Source: Planctomycetota bacterium (GTDB lineage Bacteria > Planctomycetota > Phycisphaerae > Phycisphaerales > UBA1924). From it: a stretch of DNA of 64,000 nucleotides. This document shows positions 27,444 through 36,348 of this stretch, one piece after another. Location of the stretch: contig CP053450.1 in NCBI GenBank assembly GCA_013285505.1, positions 3,704,796 to 3,768,795 on the forward strand, read 5' to 3'. The translations under genes were made by a program, and so were the position numbers. Every line of letters starts with the position of its first letter. Position 1 is the first letter of the stretch. Below the pieces are notes generated by a model that saw nothing but the letters and a program-made list of their open reading frames with translations, ran no database searches and was not told the origin of the DNA.

Positions 27444-28219
27444 GTGCGGTTCCACCCGCATTCGCTGCACCCGCCCGAGTAGTCGGCCAGCAGGTCGTAC
27501 CGGCACATGGGGCACAGCCCGCGGCGGTAGCGGCGGTTGTGCCTGACCATGCGGACCGAGGCGAATGCGAGCCACCAGAGCAGGGCGTAGAAGAGGGTGT
27601 TGAACGCGAGGCCGGGCCAGATGGGCAGATAGGGCACGGCACGGACTGTCGCAGCGTTCGGCGTGCCAAAGAGGCGAGTGTTTCCCGTCGCCACCGACGG
27701 CTCTAGGGGGACCCCGCCGAAGACCGTCAGCGGACCACCGCTGCCGTAGGCGCTAAATCCGCGATACTCCATCCAGAACGCCAGCGCGGGCCAACCCCGA
27801 GCCTCTTCGAGCCCGTCGCGGACATCGCCCTCTTCACGAAAGCTGCGGAGTGCACCCGCGAGCTTTCCCCAAGTTCTCGGGCCGCCGGCTGACCATGAGA
27901 GCACCATCATGCTCTCGCCGCGCGGCTGATCAAACACCCACGCGGACATCGGCATACGGCTATGTGCGAATGTTCGATACGATTGCTCGTACCAAACCCG
28001 ACGGACAGATCCAAGCCGAACGTGCGGGATGATGCTCAGCGAGTCTGAGCCTTGCTCCACGGTCCGCAGATCACCGGGGAACCTCAGCACTGAACCGTGG
28101 GCGGCGTGCATCGGGAGTGCGAACGCGAGCCCCCACGCCACCCCCGCCGTCGTCACCAGCCCGAGCAGCAGGAACAGGGACAACCTGCGCAGACGCCGTG
28201 GCCAGGATGGACGGGTCAT
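27440..28219 (-). CDS. Membrane protein with degenerate zinc ribbon (array member)
   Basis: 259 aa from ATG 28219; the first gene of the four-gene operon. TM1 is at about 12-33 (SLFLLLGLVTTAGVAWGLAF), with a large extracytoplasmic loop, TM2 near 215-235 (FNTLFYALLWWLAFASVRMV) and the ribbon CPMCRYDLLADYSGGCSECG, in which the CGYDL core has become CRYDL with longer spacing. All four cysteines remain, so metal binding is still plausible. The promoter lies in the 143-bp divergent gap to 28363. Confidence 0.75.
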   Translation of the reverse strand: MTRPSWPRRLRRLSLFLLLGLVTTAGVAWGLAFALPMHAAHGSVLRFPGDLRTVEQGSDSLSIIPHVRLGSVRRVWYEQSYRTFAHSRMPMSAWVFDQPRGESMMVLSWSAGGPRTWGKLAGALRSFREEGDVRDGLEEARGWPALAFWMEYRGFSAYGSGGPLTVFGGVPLEPSVATGNTRLFGTPNAATVRAVPYLPIWPGLAFNTLFYALLWWLAFASVRMVRHNRRYRRGLCPMCRYDLLADYSGGCSECGWNRT

Positions 28220-28362
28220 GGACACGCATTCAGCGTACTCCCATGCGCGAGCCGGAGCCATGGCTCGCTGCCTCAGTCGGACGCAGGTTCAACGGAGCGA
28301 GTCAGTACCACATTTCCACCGATTCGCAGTTTGATCGGATACGAAGATGGTAGAGTGTGGGA

Positions 28363-29505
28363 ATGATCCGACTCTGCATTCTCACTCTGTTCGCTCTGGG
28401 GCACGTCGCGCCGCTTGCTGCGCAGCAGGCGCAGAAGATCGCCTCCGCGGAACTCGTTGAGCAGGTCCCGCTGGAAGACGCCGCTTGGGATATCACAACA
28501 TCCAGCTTCCTCGGGAAACGCTGGGAGGCAACGGACCCCGCCCTTCAAGAAGTCCTCCTGCGCCTGGAGCGCAGGGAGTTCACGGCCGCAGAGATTCGAC
28601 AGCTCTTTGACCGGCTGTTCGACGCCCAGCCGGAGATGGCGGAGCAGATTGTCTTGACGCATCCGCACTGGCCCGAGGGCCAGCCGATACGATGCCTTCT
28701 GGTTGCGCCTTCCGTGTTGTTTCGACCGAACCGCTCATCCGACGTGGCAATCCACGCGCGACTTGTTCAGGTCGAAGACGCACCGGTCGTAGAGCGCGTG
28801 AATGCAATCGGGCGAGGAAGTCTCGCCGCCGACGAGATTGAGCCCGCGTTGTGCTCATCTGGACTTCCTCCGGGACGCTACGACATCGAGGTTGAGCTTT
28901 ACGTCGGAGTCGATGTGTCGCGGGATGAGGCCGAACGCCACTCGTACCACATTGACCGATCTGCACAGGTACTGGCCTGGAAAGGAATTGCGAGGACAAT
29001 CGAAGTCGGCGGGGCCGCGGCCGACCTGTTGGAGCCGTTTGACTCGGAGCAGGCAGTACGTTCCATCAAACAATCGCTGGAGCCGCAGTTCTGCGTTGAC
29101 GACCGCTCGCGGCCATGGCTGGTCATGTTCCGGTATTGCTGCCACATCGGTCAGGGGGGCGAGGATTGGTCGCTCGCGGGAATCGCCGAGGTGTTACGAG
29201 ATGATGTCGTGGCCGCACGGGGCACCTTTGTTTATCCCATGGTACCGCCGGGCGTGAATGCGCACTTCGGCCGATTCTATGTGGTGTTCCCGCTTGAGTG
29301 GGTGCGAGGCATACCCGACGGCTTCGACGCCGACCCAGCAGACTGGCAGATTCGTCTGACAGGAGACGCCGATACGGCGTTTCGAGACCTTCGGCGCGAG
29401 AGCTACTGGTCTGGCACTCTGACGCTACCGACCAGACTTCCTGAACACTTCAAATATTTGTCTAGAGAGATTCAGGACTGGGATCGCCTTGAGGGCCGAG
29501 ACTAA
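28363..29505 (+). CDS. Secreted protein of unknown function
   Basis: 380 aa from ATG 28363 (a GTG two codons earlier is also in frame). The signal peptide is IRLCILTLFALGHVAPLAAQ. About residues 110-220 look like an Ig-type sandwich (VAIHARLVQV ... RYDIEVELYVGVDV). Cys residues in MFRYCCHIGQ and ALCSSG may form disulphides. No enzyme motif or named family recognised. It is inserted between the two zinc-ribbon gene groups in the opposite orientation. Confidence 0.65.
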   Translation: MIRLCILTLFALGHVAPLAAQQAQKIASAELVEQVPLEDAAWDITTSSFLGKRWEATDPALQEVLLRLERREFTAAEIRQLFDRLFDAQPEMAEQIVLTHPHWPEGQPIRCLLVAPSVLFRPNRSSDVAIHARLVQVEDAPVVERVNAIGRGSLAADEIEPALCSSGLPPGRYDIEVELYVGVDVSRDEAERHSYHIDRSAQVLAWKGIARTIEVGGAAADLLEPFDSEQAVRSIKQSLEPQFCVDDRSRPWLVMFRYCCHIGQGGEDWSLAGIAEVLRDDVVAARGTFVYPMVPPGVNAHFGRFYVVFPLEWVRGIPDGFDADPADWQIRLTGDADTAFRDLRRESYWSGTLTLPTRLPEHFKYLSREIQDWDRLEGRD

Positions 29506-29575
29506 GGCACGACGAGGACTCAGCAAAGTCGTAGAGCACCTCCAGCTTCGCCTTGGCCAGAACGAATGAATCGAG

Positions 29576-29851
29576 TCACGTGTGATCTGCGCAGTTCGGG
29601 CAGACCCCGTCACCGTCGCGGAGGTCGCACCCGCAGTTGGGGCAGCGGCCTGCTCGCGCCCGAATGCGTCGGCGTGTGACGACGACCAGATGACTCAGCG
29701 CGAACACGCCGCCGATCAGGAGAATCAGACCGACTTCGGGCCTGCCCACCGGCATCCCGAAGATGAAGTAGGCCAGCAGGGCGAGACCAAGCGTCAGCAG
29801 CGCGACAAGCACGAGGCGCGGGATCGGGGTGGTCGAAGGCGGAGTCGTCAT
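29576..29851 (-). CDS. Small membrane protein with zinc ribbon (array member)
   Basis: 91 aa. There are two helices (LVLVALLTLGLALLAYFIFG; VGLILLIGGVFALSHLVVV), a basic tract (TRRRIRARAGR) and a C-terminal ribbon CPNCGCDLRDGDGVCPNC. The last Glu-Cys-Gly of the consensus is replaced. ATGA overlap with the upstream paralogue; the second gene of a separate two-gene unit of the same family. Confidence 0.75.
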   Translation of the reverse strand: MTTPPSTTPIPRLVLVALLTLGLALLAYFIFGMPVGRPEVGLILLIGGVFALSHLVVVTRRRIRARAGRCPNCGCDLRDGDGVCPNCADHT

Positions 29852-30231
29852 CGTTCACCCCCACACTCCGGACACACGCCTTCGGTGCCGCTGAGGTCGT
29901 ACCCGCACCCGACGCACCGCCCCTCCACCTCTCTCCGCCGCTCCTCCAGCCCGAACCGCCACACACCCCACAGCGCCGCCAACGAGAGCGACAATGTCAG
30001 CCAGAGGGGCAGTACGAAGTCCTGCTTGCTGTAGATGACGCCAGGGCCGTAGACGCCGAGCGTGGTCACTCCCCGCGACACATACAGCCCTCCGCTGTCC
30101 AGCAGCACGCCGAAGCCGCCGGGTAGGCTCACCCACGAGGTCTCGGCATAGCTGACGGCCCAGGCGATGACCGAAAGCCCTAGCACCGCCCCCGCCACCG
30201 ACTGGACCGCCTTGGGCGTCATACGCATCAT
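29848..30231 (-). CDS. Small membrane protein with zinc ribbon (array member)
   Basis: 127 aa. TM1 is at about 8-28 (VQSVAGAVLGLSVIAWAVSY), a Gly-rich extracytoplasmic loop follows, TM2 is at about 72-92 (FVLPLWLTLSLSLAALWGVW), then a basic/acidic linker and CVGCGYDLSGTEGVCPECG. Two ATGs in a row plus a third at codon 4 leave the exact start open. A short open frame ends three bases upstream of this start, so it may not be the first gene of its transcript. Confidence 0.75.
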   Translation of the reverse strand: MMRMTPKAVQSVAGAVLGLSVIAWAVSYAETSWVSLPGGFGVLLDSGGLYVSRGVTTLGVYGPGVIYSKQDFVLPLWLTLSLSLAALWGVWRFGLEERRREVEGRCVGCGYDLSGTEGVCPECGGER

Positions 30232-30560
30232 TCTACTTGATACTGCGACCCTCGCTCAGGGTGTCGAACAGCTCGCAGCGAAGGGGCCACTCGATCAGCA
30301 ACTCGAAAGGGGCGTCCCCGCGACTCTGGAGGTAGGCTCCGCTCATCGAGGCCGAGAGACTGCGGTACCACTGCGTACTAGGCCGGGGTGGATAGGCGGA
30401 GGGGAACTGTACTGTTCATGGTCACTCGCCACGAGCATGACCTGCCTTCTGCCGACCAACCAGTACTCGCATGGCGTGGCCTTCTTTCAGAGATGCGATG
30501 CGTGAAGAGAGTCTGAGCCCGCGAGGGGGGCCTGCTCGATCCCTCAGGACGACGCCTCAA
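30232..30560. other. 329-bp gap with a possible minus-strand gene remnant
   Basis: On the minus strand an open frame ending at TAG 30235-30237 reads WYRSLSASMSGAYLQ ... FELLIEWPLRCELFDTLSEG, protein-like and placed just upstream of the next gene's ATG. The only ATG gives 37 aa, and upstream the reading shifts frame (VLVGRRQVMLVASDHEQY). It may be the tail of a broken gene. No family recognised. Confidence 0.3.
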
Positions 30561-31817
30561 TCAGCCGGAGCCAGCATAGATTGGATCGTCTCGCAAGATA
30601 CGCGGCACGATCGCTAGCCAACACCCGGGCTCATTGACTCGCCTTCCCCAGTAGCTGGTATGCAGACGGAAGCCGGCGAATAACAGTTGGCGGATCGCTC
30701 CAACTCGAACGACGCGATTCCAGTCCCGTTGGGTCACTTCGGCATGTGGGCGGATCAGGCCGTCGCTCCGACTAGCCACGCCTCGTTTGCCGTTCCTATC
30801 CAGCACTCTGGAGGAAATCGGATCACCTTCGATCGACACGTTCGTCCAGTTTGTCCGCATGGAATACGAATCTCGACGGCCCGTAAAGTGATCTGGCCAG
30901 AAGACGGAAAGGGCATCCAACGGGCAACCGATCGTCGTCACTGAGTTGAGGTCTGCCAGCCGGGGCGGCGGGCTCGTGTCAACACGAAACACCGCATCGA
31001 GCAGCAGCACGGTTCCAAAGCTGAACCCCACGAGATGAACGGCAGCGTGGGGGTCTGCATGCCCAGATAGTTCATCGACCAGGCTCGTAATGCCTTGCGT
31101 TAGGTCTTCGCTGTTGTATCGGCCGTTCAGATAGCCGATCACAACCAGCCATCCCGACGCTGCGTCTGCAACACTCGCGCGGAGAGACTGTGGAAAGAGC
31201 GGGACAATGTACAGATTCACCGATGCCAGCAGCGACGCCGCGATCGCGGCCGGAACGGCAGAGCTGTCGGCGACGAGAGAGATTCCCCCTGGCGCTAGGG
31301 TGGTTACAGAATGCAAAAGCACTGTGAGAAGAGACACGCCAAGAATGATGAACTGCACGAACAGAAGAAACAGCGCCATACTCGCCCACAGCAACAGTAT
31401 CGCCTTTGTCGTTGAACCCTTGTCAGCGGTGCGCAGGTTGGACACCCTCGACACATTGATCCCGAGTTGAAGCACGACCTCGCCGAGCCGAGACAACATG
31501 GAGCGCCGATGGAACTCGGCAACCAGATCCGGCACGTCGTTGAGCGCATAAATGTCCAGGACGGCTTCGAGCTTGTTCTCAGCGATGCGATGTATCGTGG
31601 CCACACCCGCTGAGCGGCCACTCCCGTACGCGATCTCGCCCATTGGACGAACATGAAAGGCTGCCCCCGATGGCGCGGTGGCTCTCAATGCGACTGCGAT
31701 TCGCTCAGCCAGCCCCAGGGGGCTCTGGTCCAAACTGCATCCCGCGATTCCTGGAACGAACAGCAAGGCAGATCGTGACGGATTAGCATTCGGAGTGGGC
31801 TCTTGAGGCACTGGCAA
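30561..31817 (-). CDS. Membrane protein with alpha/beta-hydrolase-like domain
   Basis: 418 aa. The N-terminus SALLFVPGIAG resembles the oxyanion strand of alpha/beta hydrolases. Two long hydrophobic helices follow (AILLLWASMALFLLFVQFII; VPAAIAASLLASVNLYIV), and the C-terminal half has AVHLVGFSFGTVLLLDAVFR, a GxSxG nucleophile elbow, with possible acid ADLNSV and His in PHAEV. A lipase or esterase tethered to the membrane is the best guess; substrate unknown. The next gene on the strand is about 240 bp away, so it is probably monocistronic. Confidence 0.65.
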   Translation of the reverse strand: MPVPQEPTPNANPSRSALLFVPGIAGCSLDQSPLGLAERIAVALRATAPSGAAFHVRPMGEIAYGSGRSAGVATIHRIAENKLEAVLDIYALNDVPDLVAEFHRRSMLSRLGEVVLQLGINVSRVSNLRTADKGSTTKAILLLWASMALFLLFVQFIILGVSLLTVLLHSVTTLAPGGISLVADSSAVPAAIAASLLASVNLYIVPLFPQSLRASVADAASGWLVVIGYLNGRYNSEDLTQGITSLVDELSGHADPHAAVHLVGFSFGTVLLLDAVFRVDTSPPPRLADLNSVTTIGCPLDALSVFWPDHFTGRRDSYSMRTNWTNVSIEGDPISSRVLDRNGKRGVASRSDGLIRPHAEVTQRDWNRVVRVGAIRQLLFAGFRLHTSYWGRRVNEPGCWLAIVPRILRDDPIYAGSG

Positions 31818-32050
31818 TTCCTTCTAGACGCATTGCGTAGGAGAGCAGGCCACGCGACCGGCTACCAAGCACCTACATGACAGATCAGAGCCCGATCCCT
31901 CTGATGCGAGAACTCATTCCGTACCAAGCGAGCAGCGACCCTCGATGACCTGAAGCAGATTGCCAAAGAGCGACCTGCGCTCCCGACCACACGCTGACAG
32001 CGGCCCCTGGGCTGGGACCTCCCTTCACGGTGCGCATCGCGGTTCGGCGC

Positions 32051-32218
32051 TCAAGGTAGCTCCGTACGGAAGATCAGCACGACCGTGAACTCGTCGTCGT
32101 CCTCCGGATACATGTTGCCCTGCTCGAACTCGGGGTCGTCGCGGGCGTCGCGGAGAATCTGTTCCGCCTCCTGCTGCGACTTGTTCCGGTGAATCTCGGT
32201 CCGGTACTTGTATGGCAT
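32051..32218 (-). CDS. Small acidic protein, 55 aa
   Basis: Starts ATG 32218 with GGAGCC upstream. It reads PYKYRTEIHRNKSQQEAEQI then a very acidic middle (DDPEFEQGNMYPEDDDEF) and a hydrophobic strand VVLIFRTELP. Codon third positions are GC-rich as in real genes. It lies 17 bases downstream of the lipoprotein gene, on the same strand, so it probably shares that transcript. Function unknown. Confidence 0.5.
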   Translation of the reverse strand: MPYKYRTEIHRNKSQQEAEQILRDARDDPEFEQGNMYPEDDDEFTVVLIFRTELP

Positions 32219-32234
32219 GGGATTGGCTCCGCTC

Positions 32235-33266
32235 TCACTCCCCGAGCAGCACGGGGATCAGCCGGCCCTTGAACGGGGCATGCTGTGGTCCGATGGGGTT
32301 GTTCAGCCCGGCGATGTAGCGGGCGAGTTGCTCGTCCGTCGCCCGGAGCGCTTGCGCGACACTCGGGTCGCCCCCAAGCCACTTCACCGGATCGGGAAGT
32401 CCGCCCGTCAGCAGCTCGTCCGGGGCGGCCCCGGGTAGCACCGCGACGATCCCCATCCGAGCCGCGAGTTGATCCGCAGATCCGTCAGCGAGGCCGGCGT
32501 ACCAACCGAGCGTTCTGGTCCGGGCGAGGGTGGGGTTTGCGGCGATGATCTCCCTGGCAACTTCCAGATCGCTTTGGACACGGTCACTCAGGCCGCTGAT
32601 GTCGTCGATCCGTTCCTGAGCTGCCGACTGCTTCACGCTCGCGTCACGCTGGATGGCCTGCAGCCCGCCCGGGAACGTGCCGGCATCCTCGTAGTCTTCG
32701 AGGTCGGAGAGCGCCTTTGGGAGCGGGTACTCCGCATCCGATTTGGACAATCCGATCTCGATGGTGGCCCGGCAGGTCTTCCGTTGGGCGTTCATAGCAG
32801 CGTAGAGGGCGAGGGCCGTCTGCTCGTAGTAGAAGTGCTTGTCGAACGACGCCTTGCTGCCGGTCAGCATCGCCGCAATCCCGGAGAGAATCTGCGTGGT
32901 CCCGGTGGGGTTGAGCAGTGCCCCGGCGGTGTTGAGGCCGATGACACCGGCGTCCGTACCCGTATCCAACGAGTTCTTTTCAACAATGAACTGCCGCGTG
33001 AATGCCTTGTAGTTCGCGTCAATGAACGCCATGCGGCCGTTCACCACCTCGTCGCGCATGGCCTTCGCCGCCTCCGGCGGCCCCGCCGCCCGGACCTGGT
33101 GGTACTCCTCCAGCACCATTGGGTCGTAGTACATCGTGTCCAGCTTGTCGATATTGGCCGCGGCATACCTGGACGCGCGCGGGTATCCACCCGACCCGGC
33201 GGCGCACCCGAACTGCAGCAGCAGGGCGAGAAGACTGAGCACGATGCAGAATCGACTATGTCGCAT
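32235..33266 (-). CDS. Lipoprotein of unknown function
   Basis: 343 aa from ATG 33266 (an ATG four codons earlier is also possible). The signal is RHSRFCIVLSLLALLLQFGC with lipobox LQFGC. The mature protein is mainly alpha-helical, with a Gly/Ala-rich stretch (DAGVIGLNTAGALLNPTGTT) that could be a membrane hairpin, then helical segments to the end. No family recognised. It is downstream of the frameshifted membrane gene on the same strand and may form a unit with it and the 55-aa gene. Confidence 0.7.
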   Translation of the reverse strand: MRHSRFCIVLSLLALLLQFGCAAGSGGYPRASRYAAANIDKLDTMYYDPMVLEEYHQVRAAGPPEAAKAMRDEVVNGRMAFIDANYKAFTRQFIVEKNSLDTGTDAGVIGLNTAGALLNPTGTTQILSGIAAMLTGSKASFDKHFYYEQTALALYAAMNAQRKTCRATIEIGLSKSDAEYPLPKALSDLEDYEDAGTFPGGLQAIQRDASVKQSAAQERIDDISGLSDRVQSDLEVAREIIAANPTLARTRTLGWYAGLADGSADQLAARMGIVAVLPGAAPDELLTGGLPDPVKWLGGDPSVAQALRATDEQLARYIAGLNNPIGPQHAPFKGRLIPVLLGE

Positions 33267-33285
33267 GGCGTTCTCCATCGAGGCC

Positions 33286-33885
33286 TCAGCGGCCGATTCC
33301 GAGGTCGTGCACCCGGTGTTTCAGCGTCTCGACCTGCTCGTCTGTCGCGGTCACGCGGAAGTGCCGGAAGCTCCGGAACCCCAGCTCCTTCACCAGGCGA
33401 TCGAGCGACGGCGTCGGGCGGACGCCGTGCATCTCTTTCGCCTCGGGACCGGCCACGCGCGCGATCGTGTTGAGCGCCGCCTTACGCCCGGGCGGAGCGG
33501 TGAGGTTGGCGGTCAGCGCCCGGCGGGTTCACCAGGAAGAGCAGCACGAACACGCCGAGCCCTCCCCCGGCGGTCACGGTCTGCTTGAGCAGCTTGATCT
33601 CGATGTGCAGGAACCCCAGCAGCCCACCCGCGACCAGCCCTCCGCCGAGCGCCATGAATGCACGGTTGGTCACGTACAGCATGTCCTTCTGAACCGGAAC
33701 CAGAATGCTCAGCGAGAGGCTGAGGAGCATCATGAGCGCGCCGACCCCGATGCACCACTTCCGCCAGACGATGTCCGCCTCACCCCTGGGGGAGGCATCT
33801 CACCGGTGCCGTTCGGCGGGCTCGGGGTGCCGCCGCCCTCCGGGTCGGGCGGCGTCCGCGGCGTTGGGGTTGTTGACTCGCTCAC
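33286..33885 (-). pseudogene. Two-helix membrane protein, two frameshifts
   Basis: GTG 33885 has GGGAGG upstream. The reading is TPTPRTPPDPEGGGTPSPPN, a break at the CCCCTGGGGG run near 33786, then WRKWCIGVGALMMLLSLSLS, AFMALGGGLVAGGLLGFLHI and VFVLLFLVNPPG, a second break near 33525, then LTAPPGRKAALNTIARVAGP and FRSFRHFRVTATDEQVETLK, ending at TGA 33286-33288. Corrected length is about 200 aa: a disordered Pro-rich N-terminus, three hydrophobic segments and a basic helical tail. Both breaks are single-base and near homopolymers. Confidence 0.6.
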
Positions 33886-33902
33886 CTGAGTGGCCCTCCC
33901 TG

Positions 33903-35168
33903 CTACCTGAGGTTCTCTGCGAGCAGCACAGCACCCTCGCCCGCGCCGCTGTAGTCCACACGGTCCGCGACAACGCCATCGGGCCGGAGAAGCTCGATCG
34001 ACTCGGGACCGGAGTTGTTCATCGCCATCGCCTGGCCGTTGCGGAGGAACGTTCGCTCGTCCCCCGGGTCGATCACTCCGAAGAGGTCCCAACCCCGGCC
34101 GGAACGGTCGCGGAGCCTCCACCCGTCGAGGTTGATCGCCACGGCTCCGTGGTTACGCACCGAGACTGACTCATGCATGCTCTCGTCGCCCGGCGGGTTC
34201 GGGCACAGTGAGTGGAGGAGGACGACGCCCGCCACGACGCCCGGCCCGTCCTCACTCTCTGCGCCGCCCCACGGCTCCTGGTGCGGCACGGTCTCGATCG
34301 CGTCCGCTCGCTCTGCTGGCAGATCGGGGAAGAAGTCCAGGCCCGTCTGCTGCTCGATCTCCCGGATCGGCGTGAGGTAGTTCGCGGGGTTGTTGCGGAC
34401 CCGGTCGTCCTGACCGACGACGTACCCGCGTGCGTGGAACGTCTCGCCGGAGAACCAGCCGATGACCTTGAACGTCGCCGCGGGCACCGCGATGTCGTTC
34501 CCGACGAAGAACTCGGGCTCGCTGTTCTCGAAGATGGGGCCGCTGATCACCCAGACCGCGTCGATTCCCAAGTCGGTCCGCCCGACCACCTCCTGGTGCA
34601 GGTCCTCGAGGTCGTTCCACGCCTCGCCGTTCATGTCTCTGTGCTGAGGGACAATATTGCTCATCAGGCAGCCCGCGTCGGAGTTGTCGCTGCCCCACGC
34701 CTCGTTGTCTTCGTGGCGTGCCATGTGGCCGCGTTCCATCGCGGAGGTCGAGTAGTCGTAATCGGTGTCGGCCCGGGCGTACCGGGGCAGTTCCTCGTCG
34801 GGCGCGAACGGGCGGCCGAAACTGCCGGCCCGGAGCCTGTCGAGGTCCTCGCGCGTCCAGCGCACGCTCACCCACGCGGGCACCTTGAAGAGGTCGTAAT
34901 GCCCGACCACGAACCCCTCCCGGACCAGGACGGAGACGCCCGGCCGAGGCTCGGATTCGCCGGGGAAGAGAACGTTGTGCCGGTTGTCGGTCAGCCGCGG
35001 CATCCCCCACACGAGATGGTCGGAGCGGAGCGTCCAGAGACCGCCGGGGCCGGAGCCCGCCGCCGTGACGAACTCGGGATCGCTGACCGGCTGCCCGCAC
35101 GCGGGTCGCACGACCGCGCACGCGAACACCGCCGCGAGCCCAACGGTTGATTGCCATCGTGTCAACAT
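33903..35168 (-). CDS. Secreted DNA/RNA non-specific endonuclease with lamin-tail domain
   Basis: 421 aa from ATG 35168 (GGAGG upstream). The signal peptide ends near RPACGQP. The NUC1-type nuclease domain covers about residues 30-290, with the catalytic ERGHMARHEDN (the usual DRGH with E for D), SNIVPQHRDMNGEAWNDLE supplying the metal-binding Asn and Arg, and AVWVISGPIF. A C-terminal lamin-tail domain follows (VRNHGAVAINLDGWRLRDRS, DPGDERTFLRNGQAMAMNN). Exported nucleases of this type degrade extracellular nucleic acid for nutrients or competition. It is monocistronic or leads the following membrane gene. Confidence 0.88.
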   Translation of the reverse strand: MLTRWQSTVGLAAVFACAVVRPACGQPVSDPEFVTAAGSGPGGLWTLRSDHLVWGMPRLTDNRHNVLFPGESEPRPGVSVLVREGFVVGHYDLFKVPAWVSVRWTREDLDRLRAGSFGRPFAPDEELPRYARADTDYDYSTSAMERGHMARHEDNEAWGSDNSDAGCLMSNIVPQHRDMNGEAWNDLEDLHQEVVGRTDLGIDAVWVISGPIFENSEPEFFVGNDIAVPAATFKVIGWFSGETFHARGYVVGQDDRVRNNPANYLTPIREIEQQTGLDFFPDLPAERADAIETVPHQEPWGGAESEDGPGVVAGVVLLHSLCPNPPGDESMHESVSVRNHGAVAINLDGWRLRDRSGRGWDLFGVIDPGDERTFLRNGQAMAMNNSGPESIELLRPDGVVADRVDYSGAGEGAVLLAENLR

Positions 35169-35565
35169 GCCGCGTCCTCCGGATGCAAGTGCGAACCGGA
35201 CGGTCGGGTGAACGGCTGCCCCCGCCCCACCTTCTTGCAGGCTCGCCATCGACCAGCCGCGACGAGAGTCTGCCAGATGCGCGATCGGCTGTCAATGTCG
35301 CGTCGGAGTGATGACCATCTGCCAGTCGAACTAAGACGGCTCCTGAGCGCTGTCTCATTAGTTCAACGAAGCGTTCAGCCGCGGTGTCGGTGGCCGATGA
35401 GGGGAATGCGACACGACCGGAAGTCGCAGCCGCAGGTCCGCTTTGAAGACAACCCGCAACTGTTTGCGAATCCTCGCCCTAGGGCCTTGAGCCATGACGC
35501 CGCCCCGAGGTACTCGTGTCCGACGCCCGCAAGAGCGGGCCTGCCACGCACCCCGGAGCAAGACC
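35169..35565. other. 397-bp divergent gap
   Basis: Lies between the leftward nuclease gene and the rightward integrase pseudogene. No gene seen. An AT-richer spot (GTCTCATTAGTTCAACGAAG, about 35351-35370) could be promoter DNA for either direction. Confidence 0.4.
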
Positions 35566-36185
35566 ATGGCCACGCCGAAGCATCGAGGGGAACCCCCCGC
35601 CACCAACGCCGGACGCCGCTTCCCCCCGAGGTCCTCTCCGAGGCCGAGGTCCGCGCCCCTCATGGACGCCTGCGGCGAGGGAATCCCCTCATGCCACCGC
35701 AACCGCCCTGATCGGCGTGCTGTACCGCGGTGGGCTCCGGGTCTCCGAAGCCCTCGCCCTCTACCCCAAGGACCTGGACCCCGCCACGGGGGCCGTGCGG
35801 GTGCTGTGGGGCAAGGGGGGACGGGCCAGGACGATCGGCCTGGACCCGGGGGGCGTTCCGGCTGGTGGAGGTCTGGACCCGCCACCGCACCGCCCTCGGC
35901 CTCGACGCCCGCCACCCGCTCTTCTGCACCCGGCAGGGCCAGCCGATCACCAGCTCGTACATCCGCCGGCTCCTCAACCGCCTCGGCGAGCAGGCGGGCA
36001 TCCAGAAGCGGGTCCACGCCCACGGGCTGCGGCACACCCACGCCGCCCAGCTGCGGTCCGAGGGCGTGGACATCGGCATCATCAGCAAGCAGCTCGGGCA
36101 CCGGTCGATCGCCACGACGGCCAGGTACCTCGACCACATCGCGCCGTGGGCGGTGGTGGAGGCGATGAGGGGGAGGGAGTGGTAA
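35566..36185 (+). pseudogene. Tyrosine integrase, four frameshifts; its 3' end recurs downstream
   Basis: ATG 35566 begins MATPKHRGEP. Reading across three frames gives a compact integrase of about 205 aa: FPPEVLSEAEVRA, LMDACGEGIPS, ALIGVLYRGGLRVSEALALY (box I Arg), DLDPATGAVRVLWGKGG, FRLVEVWTRHRTALGL, HAHGLRHTHAAQLRSEGVDI (box II HxxR), SKQLGHRSIATTARYLDHIA (LGH and catalytic Tyr) and the end APWAVVEAMRGREW. All catalytic residues are readable, so an active ancestor is certain. Three of the breaks sit in C or G runs. The last about 100 bases are repeated, with divergence, at 37058-37174 and 38203-38302. Confidence 0.85.
36086..36185 (+). repeat. Integrase tail 1 (parental 3' end)
   Basis: Encodes SKQLGHRSIATTARYLDHIA and PWAVVEAMRGREW plus TAA. 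Its first 36 bases are identical to 38203-38238. Its last 44 bases before the stop region (36140-36183) differ from 37129-37172 at three positions and from 38257-38300 at seven. Confidence 0.8.
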
Positions 36186-36348
36186 GGTGGTCTGCTCCTG
36201 ATCTCGGCATTGGTTCGAACCCACTGCCAGGAACTACCCGCGGTCGGGGTGACCCAGGTCAATGGGAATCTGGCGGGTAGACTGACCTTGGCATGAATGT
36301 TCCCAATGATGTCGGAGTTCTCGCCGGTCATCCGCAGTGGAGGCGACC

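Noticed and set aside
35358..36224. Minus-strand ORFs opposite the integrase
   Set aside because: The integrase reading gives every catalytic box; the antisense frames are shadows.
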